Shown here: piece by piece, positions 55,421 to 63,400 of the stretch | Numbering within the stretch: the first letter of the stretch is position 1 | How the letters are laid out: each line of letters opens with the position of its first letter | Origin: Rhodoplanes sp. | Lineage (GTDB): Bacteria > Pseudomonadota > Alphaproteobacteria > Rhizobiales > Xanthobacteraceae | Reading direction: 5' to 3' | DNA length: 64,000 bases | Assembly (NCBI RefSeq): GCF_013377085.1 | Contig: NZ_JACAAX010000003.1 | Span: 186,001 to 250,000, forward strand | Translations under genes and position numbers: made by a program | Notes under the pieces: model-generated | The model's input: the letters and a program-made list of their open reading frames with translations, nothing else | What the model was told of the DNA's origin: nothing | Databases searched by the model: none

Positions 55421-56295
55421 TGTCCTCCCAGCCGCCGGTAGACCTCGTGCGCGGCGACGAAGTCGCGGTGGTCGATGCCGAGCCCGCGACAGGCGTTCAT
55501 CATCTCGTTGGCGGCCGCCGCCAGCGGCACCGGGCTACCGAGCCGGCGCCCGAGATCGAGCGCCAGCAGCATGTCCTTCTGCTGAAGCGTCACGTCGGCG
55601 AGCGGCTTGGCCGGCATCTTGCCCTCCAGGATGAACGGCCCGCGATAGCCGAGCACCGGCGAGGCGGCGACGCTCTTGAGGATCGCCTCGACCGCGACGG
55701 CGCGATCGACGCCGCCCTTCTCGGCGAGCGCCACCGATTCGCCGAAGCAGATCACCTCGACCATCAAGAGCAGGTTGACGGCGATCTTCATCTGGCAGGC
55801 CAGCCCGTTGCCGCCGACCCGCATCACCTTGGGGCCGATGGCGAGCAGCACCGGCACCAGCCGCTCGTAGGCCGTCTCGTCGCCGCCGACCATGACGGAG
55901 GCCTGGCCGGCCTGGATGGTGACCGGGCTGCCCGAGATCGGCGCGTCCAGCATCACCCGGCCGGCTTTTGCGAACTGCTCGGCGACGCCGCGGCTCACAT
56001 GCGGCGCGATCGTGCTCATGTCGGCGTAGACGGCGTCCTCGCGCAGGCCGGCGAGGATCCCGTCCGGGGCGAGCGCCACCCGCTCGACGGCGGTGCCGTC
56101 GGTGACGATCGAGAAGACGATCTCGGCCGAGGCGGCGGCGGCGCGCGGCGTGTCCGCGAAGGCCATGCCGGCCGCGATCAGCGGCTCGGCCTTCGCCCGG
56201 GTGCGGTTCCAGCCGGTCACCCGGTGGCCGGCCGCCATCAGGCGCGGCACGATCAGCGAGCCCATGTCGCCGAGACCGACGAATCCGATCTCCAC
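55417..56295 (-). CDS. NAD(P)-dependent beta-hydroxyacid dehydrogenase (3-hydroxyisobutyrate dehydrogenase family)
   Basis: 292 residues from GTG 56295, with GAGGAG upstream. NAD motif GLGDMG (7-12), substrate motif DAPISGSPVTIQAGQASVMV, and catalytic Lys170 with Asn174 (QMKIAVN). Members oxidise 3-hydroxyisobutyrate, tartronate semialdehyde or glyoxylate derivatives. First gene of the dehydrogenase-cupin-hydratase operon, divergent from the Bug/TTT operon, which suggests one pathway read from a shared control region. Confidence 0.92.
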   Translation of the reverse strand: MEIGFVGLGDMGSLIVPRLMAAGHRVTGWNRTRAKAEPLIAAGMAFADTPRAAAASAEIVFSIVTDGTAVERVALAPDGILAGLREDAVYADMSTIAPHVSRGVAEQFAKAGRVMLDAPISGSPVTIQAGQASVMVGGDETAYERLVPVLLAIGPKVMRVGGNGLACQMKIAVNLLLMVEVICFGESVALAEKGGVDRAVAVEAILKSVAASPVLGYRGPFILEGKMPAKPLADVTLQQKDMLLALDLGRRLGSPVPLAAAANEMMNACRGLGIDHRDFVAAHEVYRRLGGQ

Positions 56296-56681
56296 GTGAG
56301 GTTCTCCTCGGGGGTTGGCGCCGATCCGGCGCGGTCCCGGGACCGCTCGGCCCGCCGAAACCGGTGGGCCGAGTGGGTCGTCGCGGGCCGCGGAACGGAA
56401 GGACGCGGGGGAAGAAGATCGCACGCATGCTGCCGCGGCGATCGGCAATGCGCAAGCCGGACGAGGTGCGCCGGTGGCGGGAACGCCAGGGCGGGTCGCG
56501 GCAGGCCGGCCGCGGCGTCTCTGCGTGCCTTCTATACAGAGTTGTCGGGACTGCACGCTTTGCGCGGCCCGCTTCGCAGGGTCGCAGGATTCGGCGATTG
56601 ACAAATGGGCCATGGCCCGCCGAATGTCCGTCCAACCGCCGAACAATCGGCGGGCAAGAAGCAAACTGACGGGAGAGACGC
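56296..56681. promoter_or_regulatory. Divergent control region of the uncharacterised catabolic cluster
   Basis: 386 bases without a gene. Contains a consensus TTGACA (56598-56603) and, just after it, a perfect 12-base palindrome GGGCCATGGCCC (56607-56618), a candidate operator over the rightward promoter. No regulator gene is adjacent. Confidence 0.45.
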
Positions 56682-57080
56682 ATGAGCGAGCCGGCAGTGG
56701 CCCGGACTCCGGGAGCCAAGCGGGCCGGCCCGGGCGAATACGTGTTCGAGCTCGCGAAGGTCAATCACATCCTGGGCGGTCCCGACTACTCGACCGCCAA
56801 CGGCGCCTGCGTCGAAGGCGACCGGATGATCGTCGGCCTGATGCGCATGGCCGCCGGCACCGGGGCGCAGCCGCATTCGCATCCGAACGAGCAGTGGATC
56901 TACATCCTCGAGGGCACGTTCCGGGCGACCGTGGGCGACAAGCCGGTCGAGGCCGGTCCGGGCTCGCTGGTCTACATCCCGGCCGACACCATCCATTCCG
57001 GCGGCGCCACGGCGGATGGCGACGTGCTGTTCTTCACCGTGAAGGACGCCTCGCACGGCCTGCACGGCATCAAGGCCTGA
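56682..57080 (+). CDS. Cupin-domain protein
   Basis: 132 residues. Complete cupin metal set: His65, His67 and Glu70 or Gln71 in AQPHSHPNEQWIYILEG, and His105 in IPADTIHSGG. The first 28 residues are unrelated to the core. ATG 56682 after GGGAGAGACGC. It opens the rightward operon with the Bug receptor. It differs clearly from the single cupin at 55004-55420, so they are not recent duplicates. Confidence 0.85.
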   Translation: MSEPAVARTPGAKRAGPGEYVFELAKVNHILGGPDYSTANGACVEGDRMIVGLMRMAAGTGAQPHSHPNEQWIYILEGTFRATVGDKPVEAGPGSLVYIPADTIHSGGATADGDVLFFTVKDASHGLHGIKA

Positions 57081-57214
57081 GGCGGCTCGCCGCGCGCGAG
57101 CCGTGCGACGGGCGTGCTCGGCCTACGATCGGCCCGCGGCACGGGCCGCTCCAGAACACAACGATCCGTCACCGTCCCGGCGGAACCGACGGACGACCAT
57201 CGAAGGAGGAGAGC

Positions 57215-58222
57215 ATGAAGCGAACCGTGCTGGCCCTGCTGTCGGCCGCGTCCATTGCCGTGACGGGTTTGGCCGTGACGGGCATGGCCGCTCGAGCGCA
57301 GGACAAGTATCCGTCCAAGCCCGTCAAGATCATCGTTCCCTACGCGCCGGGTGGCGCCACCGACATCGTGGCGCGGGTGATCGGCGAGCACATGCGCCAG
57401 GATCTCGGCCAGTCCTTCGTGGTCGAGAACAAGCCGGGCGCCTTCGGCATCATCGCCATCGAGGAAATGGCCCGGGCCAAGCCCGACGGCTACACCGTGA
57501 TGATCGGCAACGTCTCGACCAACGCCATCACGCCGGTGCTCTTCCCGAAGAAGTTCAAGATCGACTACGAGAAGGACGTCGTGCCGGTCACCCGCCTGGT
57601 CGACATCCCGGAGTTCATGGTCGCCACCACCAAGGACTTCCCGCCCACCAACGTGAAGGACCTCGTCGACTTCGCCAAGAAGAACCCCGGCAAGGTGCGC
57701 TACGGATCGGTCGGCGTCGGCAGCTATCCGCATTACGACGCGGCGCTGTTCGCCAAGCGGGCCGGCGATCTCGACATGATCGCGATCCACAACAAGGCCG
57801 GTGCCTCCGGCGTGATCAACGACCTCGTCTCCGGCGACACGCAGTTCTCCTTCCTCAACGTGGCGAGCACCGCCCCGATGGTGAAGGCCGGCAACCTGCG
57901 CGCCATGGCGCTGGTGAACCACACGCGGCTGCCCGAGTATCCGGACGTCGCCACCATGCAGGAGCTGGGCTTCCCGGGCGTCGGCACCATCGCCTGGCAG
58001 GCGCTGTTCGCGCCGGCCGGCACGCCGCCCGAGGTGCTCGACACGCTGTTCAAGGCCGCCGTCAAGGCCATGCAGGCGCCCGCCGTGCAGGAGGCCTTCA
58101 AGAAGCAGAACTTCAACATCGTCCCGAACACGTCGATCGCCGACGCGAAAACCTGGCTCGCCGACGAGATGGCGACATGGCGCAAGATCACCAACGAAGT
58201 GAAGATCGAGCTGAGCGAGTGA
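57215..58222 (+). CDS. tctC: Bug/TctC-family solute-binding protein of the TTT operon
   Basis: 335 residues. Signal peptide 1-29 (LSAASIAVTGLAVTGMAARA). Bug-fold marks: VKIIVPYAPGGATDIVARVI, VENKPGAFGIIA, AKPDGYTVMIGN. Very good AAGGAGGAG ribosome site. Unlike the receptor at 207-1211, this one shares an operon with tctB and tctA and should be their receptor for a carboxylated substrate. A family D palindromic repeat begins 30 bases after its stop. Confidence 0.93.
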   Translation: MKRTVLALLSAASIAVTGLAVTGMAARAQDKYPSKPVKIIVPYAPGGATDIVARVIGEHMRQDLGQSFVVENKPGAFGIIAIEEMARAKPDGYTVMIGNVSTNAITPVLFPKKFKIDYEKDVVPVTRLVDIPEFMVATTKDFPPTNVKDLVDFAKKNPGKVRYGSVGVGSYPHYDAALFAKRAGDLDMIAIHNKAGASGVINDLVSGDTQFSFLNVASTAPMVKAGNLRAMALVNHTRLPEYPDVATMQELGFPGVGTIAWQALFAPAGTPPEVLDTLFKAAVKAMQAPAVQEAFKKQNFNIVPNTSIADAKTWLADEMATWRKITNEVKIELSE

Positions 58223-58251
58223 GGGCGTCTGCTGGCGCGGCGCCTGCTTTG

Positions 58252-58390
58252 CCTCTCTCCGCGCGCGGGGAGAGGGTGGCTCGCCGCGCAGCGGCGAGAC
58301 GGGTGAGGGGGCGCCTCCGTACCCTCGAAGCGCCCCCTCACCCGCCGCGCTACGCGCGTCGACCTCTCCCCGCACGCGGGGAGAGGTGAA
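58252..58390. repeat. Palindromic repeat, family D copy 2, after the Bug receptor gene
   Basis: Same architecture as 49618-49767 (CTCTCCGCGCGCGGGGAGAG ... CTCTCCCCGCACGCGGGGAG) with a different centre. As in copy 1 it directly follows a solute-receptor gene and precedes further operon genes. Confidence 0.88.
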
Positions 58391-58428
58391 ACCCGACTTG
58401 GCTCGATTGTCGTAGAACGGAGTCCTCA

Positions 58429-60120
58429 GTGCTGGACGTGAAGAGCGAGACGACGACGGGCGGCGCCGCGAGCGGCATCCTGGTCGAGCGGAACGTCGAC
58501 GTGCCGACCCGCGACGGCTCGCGCCTGAAGGCGGACGTGCTGCGGCCCGATGCCGACGGCCGGTTTCCGGCGCTGCTCAATCTCGGTCCCTACCAGAAGG
58601 ACAAGGTCTGGATCCCGCCCGAGAATCTCGAGGAGAAGCCGAACCCGCTGATGAACTGGGAGACCATCAATCCCGAATGGTGGATTCCGCGCGGCTATGC
58701 CTCCGTGCGGATCGATGCGCGCGGAACCGGCAAGTCGCCGGGCCGCACCGAGCCGTGGTCGCTGCAGGAATCGCTCGACTATTATGACGCGATCGAATGG
58801 GCGGCGGCGCAGCCCTGGTGCAACGGCAAGGTCGGGCTGATCGGCATCTCGTATTTCGCCATCAACCAGTGGTTCGTCGCCAACCACCAGCCGCCCTCGC
58901 TCGCCTGTATCGTGCCGTGGGAAGGCTTTGCCGATCTCTACCGCGATGCGCTGTTTCACGGCGGCATTCTCAACCAGTTCATGACCAACTGGTTCGTGAC
59001 GCACCTGTGCCATCACCTGATCGGCCGCGCCTACCGGGACAATCCGGACACCTTCACGGCCGACACGCTGTGGCGCTGGGTGCGCAACAATCTCGATTCC
59101 GGCACCTTCGCGGGCGAGCAGGCGCAGTGGGACAAGATCACGCTGCCGCTGTTCTCGGTCGGCAACTGGTCCGGCATGGGCCTGCATCTGCGCGGCAACA
59201 CCGAAGCTTTTTTGCGCGCGGCGTCGAAGCAAAAGAAGCTGCGCATGCATTCGGGCACGCACGTGCACCCGTTCTACACCGAGCAGGGCCGGCAGGAGCA
59301 GCTCCGCTTCCTCGATCATTGGCTGAAGGGCATCGACAACGGCGTGATGGACGAGCCGCCGGTGCGGCTGTTCATCCGCCACGGCAACGGCGAGGGCGTC
59401 TGGCGCGACGAGCAGGAGTGGCCGCTCGCCCGCACCCGCTGGACCAAGATGCATCTCGACCTCTCGGCGCCGAAGGCCGGCGCGCCGGTCAACAGCGGCG
59501 GCCTGATCGCGGACAATCCGGCCGAGACCGCGTCGCGCACCTATTTCGCCAGCGGCGCCTCCAAGGGCGGCTCGTCTTCGGCGTCGTCGACCTTCCTGGC
59601 GTCGGGCGCCATGCAGGCCGGCATGGGCATCTCGCTCGATTCCGCGCCGCTCGCCCAGGATACCGAGATCACCGGCCCGGTCGCCGCGACGCTGTGGGTG
59701 TCCAGCACCACCGAGGACATGGATCTGTTCCTCACCATCCGCGACATCGATCAGGACGGCAACGACGTCTGGGAGGTCGGCCAGCAGGGCCAGCAGGTGC
59801 CGGTGGCGAAAGGCTGGCTGCGCGTCTCGCATCGCGAGCTCGACCCCGAGCTGACAAAGCCGTGGCGACCCTATCACCGGCACCAGCGGCGGCTCTATCT
59901 GGCACCGGGCGAAGTCGTGAAGGTCGAGGTCGAGATCTGGCCGACCTCGATGGTGTTCCGCAAGGGCCACCGCATCCGGCTCGACATCCAGCCGCGCGAC
60001 GGTGTCGGCAGCGTCCACTACACGCACTACCACGCCGACTACAACACCGGCACCAACACCATCTATTCCGGCGGCGACAAGGAGTCGTTCCTGCTGCTGC
60101 CCGAGATTCCGCCCAAATGA
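58429..60120 (+). CDS. CocE/NonD-family alpha/beta hydrolase
   Basis: 563 residues. The CocE/X-Pro dipeptidyl-peptidase-like fold: nucleophile Ser141 in GLIGISYFA, the WAAAQPWCNGKVG segment, His in HSGTHVHPFY, and a C-terminal jelly-roll domain (TGPVAATLWVSSTTEDMD, then HRIRLDIQPRDG). The start is GTG 58429. Members cleave esters (cocaine esterase) or acyl amides. In this operon it may release an acid that is transported or further degraded. Confidence 0.9.
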   Translation: MLDVKSETTTGGAASGILVERNVDVPTRDGSRLKADVLRPDADGRFPALLNLGPYQKDKVWIPPENLEEKPNPLMNWETINPEWWIPRGYASVRIDARGTGKSPGRTEPWSLQESLDYYDAIEWAAAQPWCNGKVGLIGISYFAINQWFVANHQPPSLACIVPWEGFADLYRDALFHGGILNQFMTNWFVTHLCHHLIGRAYRDNPDTFTADTLWRWVRNNLDSGTFAGEQAQWDKITLPLFSVGNWSGMGLHLRGNTEAFLRAASKQKKLRMHSGTHVHPFYTEQGRQEQLRFLDHWLKGIDNGVMDEPPVRLFIRHGNGEGVWRDEQEWPLARTRWTKMHLDLSAPKAGAPVNSGGLIADNPAETASRTYFASGASKGGSSSASSTFLASGAMQAGMGISLDSAPLAQDTEITGPVAATLWVSSTTEDMDLFLTIRDIDQDGNDVWEVGQQGQQVPVAKGWLRVSHRELDPELTKPWRPYHRHQRRLYLAPGEVVKVEVEIWPTSMVFRKGHRIRLDIQPRDGVGSVHYTHYHADYNTGTNTIYSGGDKESFLLLPEIPPK

Positions 60121-60146
60121 AAAGTGTGCTCGATCAAATCTCCTCG

Positions 60147-60260
60147 GTCATTCCGGGACGCTGCGAAGCAGCGGTCCCGGAATCCAAAACCCCGGTGCTC
60201 GAAAGGAATCACAGGGCGTATGGATTCCGGGTTCGCCCCTGCGGCGCGCCCCGGAATGAC
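60147..60260. repeat. Palindromic intergenic repeat, family B copy 3
   Basis: Ends GTCATTCCGGGACG and CGCCCCGGAATGAC, inner pair CCGGAATCCAAAACC / ATGGATTCCGG. Lies between the CocE-type gene and tctB, inside an apparent operon. Confidence 0.88.
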
Positions 60261-60298
60261 GGACGTGATGACGTCATCCAGTGTGCCGGAGGCCGGCC

Positions 60299-60799
60299 AT
60301 GACCGAGGACTCCGGCTTCGCGCTGTCGCGTCCGTGGCGACGCATTTTGCTCCACCGCGACGTGCTGGCGGGTCTGCTGTTCATCGCCGTTGCCGGGCTC
60401 GGCCTGTGGCTGTCTCGAGACTATCCGGTCGGCACGGCGCTGCGGATGGGCACCGGCTACATGCCGCGGCTGTTGTGCTGGATCCTGCTCGCCCTGGGCG
60501 CCCTGATTTCTGCGCGCGGCTTTCGCGACCCCGGCGGATCCACGGGAGAGAGCCCGATCGGCCGCGAGGCGCTGTGGCCGGTCCTCCTGGTATTCGTCGC
60601 CCTGGTGGTGTTCGGCCTTGCGCTGGAGCGGCTCGGGCTCGTCGTCGCGGTGCTGCTGCTGGTCGCGATCGGGGCGCTCGCCGGCCGCACCCTGCGCCTC
60701 GCCGAGACCGTGCTGGCCGCCGCCTTCCTGGTGACGCTCGCCTGGGCCGTGTTCATCGCCGGGCTGGGACTGACGATCCCGGTCTGGCCGGAGTGGTAG
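60299..60799 (+). CDS. tctB: TTT transporter small membrane subunit TctB
   Basis: 166 residues, four membrane helices; GTALRMGTGYMPRLLCWILL is the TctB signature. ATG 60299 with GCCGGAGG is preferred over GTG 60281. With TctA and a Bug receptor it forms a tripartite tricarboxylate transporter driven by ion gradients. tctA starts 2 bases after its stop. Confidence 0.92.
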   Translation: MTEDSGFALSRPWRRILLHRDVLAGLLFIAVAGLGLWLSRDYPVGTALRMGTGYMPRLLCWILLALGALISARGFRDPGGSTGESPIGREALWPVLLVFVALVVFGLALERLGLVVAVLLLVAIGALAGRTLRLAETVLAAAFLVTLAWAVFIAGLGLTIPVWPEW

Positions 60800-60801
60800 G
60801 C

Positions 60802-62304
60802 ATGGAACTCCTGTCCAACCTGGCGCTCGGCTTCTCGGTGGCGCTCACCCCGTGGAACATGCTGTTCGCCTTCATCGGCGCCATGGTCGGCACGCTGATC
60901 GGCGTGCTGCCCGGCATCGGGCCGATCGCCACCATCGCGATGCTGCTGCCGCTGACCTTCCATCTCGAGCCGACCGCCGGGCTGATCATGCTGGCCGGCA
61001 TCTTCTATGGCGCCCAGTACGGCGGCTCGACCAGCGCCATCCTGATCAACCTGCCGGGCGAGACCTCGTCCGTGGTGACGACGATCGACGGGCACCAGAT
61101 GGCGCTGCAGGGCCGTGCCGGCGCGGCGCTCGCCGCCGCCGCGCTCGCCTCGTTCTTCGCCGGCTGCGTCTCGACCGCCCTGATCGCCACCTTCGCGCCG
61201 CCGCTCGCGCGGCTCGGCCAGTCCTTCGGCTCGCCCGAGTATTTCTCGCTGATGGTCTTGGGGCTGATCGCCGCCGTGGTCTTGGCGCACGGCTCCGTGA
61301 TCAAGGCCGTGGCCATGATCGTGCTCGGCCTGCTGCTCGGGCTGGTCGGCACCGACGGCAACACCGGCGGCCAGCGCTTCACCTTTGGGCTCAACGATCT
61401 CGCCGACGGGCTCGACGTCGCGACGCTCGCCATCGGCCTGTTCGGCATCAGCGAGATCATGGCCAACCTGGCGCAGCGCGAGTCCTCCCGCGACGTCGTT
61501 GCCAAAAAAATCACCCGGCTGTGGCCGACGGCCGACGACTTCCGGCGCGGCTGGCCGGCGGTGCTGCGCGGCACCGGGCTCGGCGCCGTGCTCGGCGTGC
61601 TGCCCGGCGGCGGCGCGACGCTGTCGTCGTTTGCCGCCTATGCGCTGGAGAAGCGCGTCTCCAACCGCCCGGAGATGTTCGGCCGCGGCGCCATCGAGGG
61701 CGTGGCGGCGCCCGAGGCCGCCAACAATGCCGGCGCGCAGAGCTCCTTCATTCCGATGCTCACGCTGGGCATCCCGGGCAATCCGGTGATGGCCCTGATG
61801 ATCGGCGCGCTGATGATCCACGGCATCCAGCCGGGCCCGCAGATCATGACGGAGCGGCCGCAGATGTTCTGGGGCATGGTCGCCAGCATGTGGGTCGGCA
61901 ACCTGATGCTGGTGATCATCAACCTGCCGCTGATCGGCTTCTGGGTGCAGCTCCTCAAAGTTCCGTACCGGTTCCTCTATCTGGCCATCCTGTTGTTCTG
62001 CGGCATCGGCGTCTACACGGTGAGCAACAGCCCCGCCGCCGTGGTGATCGCGGCGGTGTTCGGGCTCTTGGGCTTCGTCTTCCAGCGGCTCAATTGCGAG
62101 CCGGCGCCCCTGATCCTCGGCTTCGTGCTGGGGCCGCTGATGGAGGAGAACCTGCGCCGGGCCTTGCGGGTCTCCGGCGGCGACCCGATGATCTTCCTCA
62201 ACCGGCCGATTTCGCTCGGCCTCCTGATCACCGCCGCAATTCTGCTGTTGATTGTCGCCCTCCCGGCGATCCGCTCCACCCGCGAGCAGGCGTTCCAGGA
62301 ATAG
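60802..62304 (+). CDS. tctA: TTT transporter large membrane subunit TctA
   Basis: 500 residues, the family's length, with about twelve helices. Signature: GVLPGIGPIATIAMLLPLTF and YGAQYGGSTSAILINLPGE, repeated as GVLPGGGATLSSFAAYALEK and AGAQSSFIPMLTLGIPGNPV in the second half (internal duplication). It is the translocating subunit. The substrate is probably a carboxylate produced or used by the neighbouring hydrolases. Confidence 0.96.
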   Translation: MELLSNLALGFSVALTPWNMLFAFIGAMVGTLIGVLPGIGPIATIAMLLPLTFHLEPTAGLIMLAGIFYGAQYGGSTSAILINLPGETSSVVTTIDGHQMALQGRAGAALAAAALASFFAGCVSTALIATFAPPLARLGQSFGSPEYFSLMVLGLIAAVVLAHGSVIKAVAMIVLGLLLGLVGTDGNTGGQRFTFGLNDLADGLDVATLAIGLFGISEIMANLAQRESSRDVVAKKITRLWPTADDFRRGWPAVLRGTGLGAVLGVLPGGGATLSSFAAYALEKRVSNRPEMFGRGAIEGVAAPEAANNAGAQSSFIPMLTLGIPGNPVMALMIGALMIHGIQPGPQIMTERPQMFWGMVASMWVGNLMLVIINLPLIGFWVQLLKVPYRFLYLAILLFCGIGVYTVSNSPAAVVIAAVFGLLGFVFQRLNCEPAPLILGFVLGPLMEENLRRALRVSGGDPMIFLNRPISLGLLITAAILLLIVALPAIRSTREQAFQE

Positions 62305-62348
62305 CGCGTTCGAACGCGGCGTGCGCGCCGCCCGCAGGAGAGTGTTCG

Positions 62349-63182
62349 ATGGCAATTCATTTCAACGAGAGCGAGGTCGCGCCGGTGCCGGTCGGCGAGG
62401 GCGTCACCCGGCAGCGGCTGCTCGACGAGACCCGGGTGCCCGACATCCTGTTCGCGCTCGACCGGCTGGTGCTGGCGGCTGGCGGCGCCGTCGCCTTGTC
62501 GGTGCCGAGTGACTCGCTGTCCTGGTTCCAGATGATCGACGGCTCCGCCATGCTGCGCACGGCGGACGATGAGGTCGCGGTGGCGCCGACCCATATCGGG
62601 CTGTTGCCGCCCGGCTTTTCGGGCACGCTCGAGAGCGAGGCCGGCGCGACGCTGCTGTGGGCCTCGGTGCCCGACGCCGGCCGTCTCGACGCCGCCGTCA
62701 TCGCCCACCCGCCGCCGTTCCGCCTGGTCGACTGGCGCGAGGAACCGCTGCTGAAATCCGAGCACGACGCGCGCAAGCGCGTCTACATCGTCACCCCGAA
62801 GATGTTCGGCGTGCGCGCCATAAGGGGCGAGATGATCATCTATCCGCCCGGCACCGAATGCCCGGTGCATCATCACGAGGGCGGCGCCCATTTCATGTAT
62901 TTCCTCGCCGGGCAGGGCACCTGCTATGCCGGCGACGACCAGGAAATGCGCGTGAAGACCGGCGACCTCGTCTACTATCCGGACCGCGAGCCGCACTGGG
63001 TGAAGGGCGGCGACGAGGGCGACATGATCTTCTCGGAGTTTTTCGTGCCGAGCGCGGTCGCCACCGTCTGGGCCGATCCGTCGAAGATCTGCACCTGGAT
63101 CCCGATGGGCGTGAACCACCGCGGCGGCACGCCGTCGCGCGTGATCGAGAAGCACGCCCACGGCCCGATGGCCGAGGTGTGA
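62349..63182 (+). CDS. Two-domain (bicupin) protein
   Basis: 277 residues. The N-terminal cupin (about 30-110) has lost the metal His residues; the C-terminal one (about 160-235) keeps them: His174-His176, His181 and His216 in CPVHHHEGGAHFMYF and REPHWVKGG. Such bicupins act as dioxygenases, isomerases or decarboxylases. It begins 44 bases after tctA, with AGGAG upstream. Third cupin gene of the cluster and unlike the other two. Confidence 0.88.
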   Translation: MAIHFNESEVAPVPVGEGVTRQRLLDETRVPDILFALDRLVLAAGGAVALSVPSDSLSWFQMIDGSAMLRTADDEVAVAPTHIGLLPPGFSGTLESEAGATLLWASVPDAGRLDAAVIAHPPPFRLVDWREEPLLKSEHDARKRVYIVTPKMFGVRAIRGEMIIYPPGTECPVHHHEGGAHFMYFLAGQGTCYAGDDQEMRVKTGDLVYYPDREPHWVKGGDEGDMIFSEFFVPSAVATVWADPSKICTWIPMGVNHRGGTPSRVIEKHAHGPMAEV

Positions 63183-63188
63183 CGTTTG

Positions 63189-63291
63189 GTCATTCCGGGG
63201 CGCCGCGCAGCGGCGAGCCCGGAATCCATACTCACGGACAGGGGTTATGGATTCCGGGCTCGCGGGCCTTCGGCCCGTGCCCCGGAATGAC
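63189..63291. repeat. Palindromic intergenic repeat, family B copy 4
   Basis: Ends GTCATTCCGGGGCG and GCCCCGGAATGAC, with ATCCATACTCACGGACAGGG / CCTGTCTGTGAGTATGGAT reading as the reverse of copy 2's centre. It lies between the bicupin and gamma-glutamyltransferase genes. Confidence 0.88.
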
Positions 63292-63400
63292 CGTGTTGGA
63301 AACCGACCCTGATTGCACGTTGATTTTGTCAGTCCCGCAAGGGCTTGGCGTTCCGGCGCGGCTGTGGTCAAGTGCGCTCCCCGCCACCCCGGACTGCACA

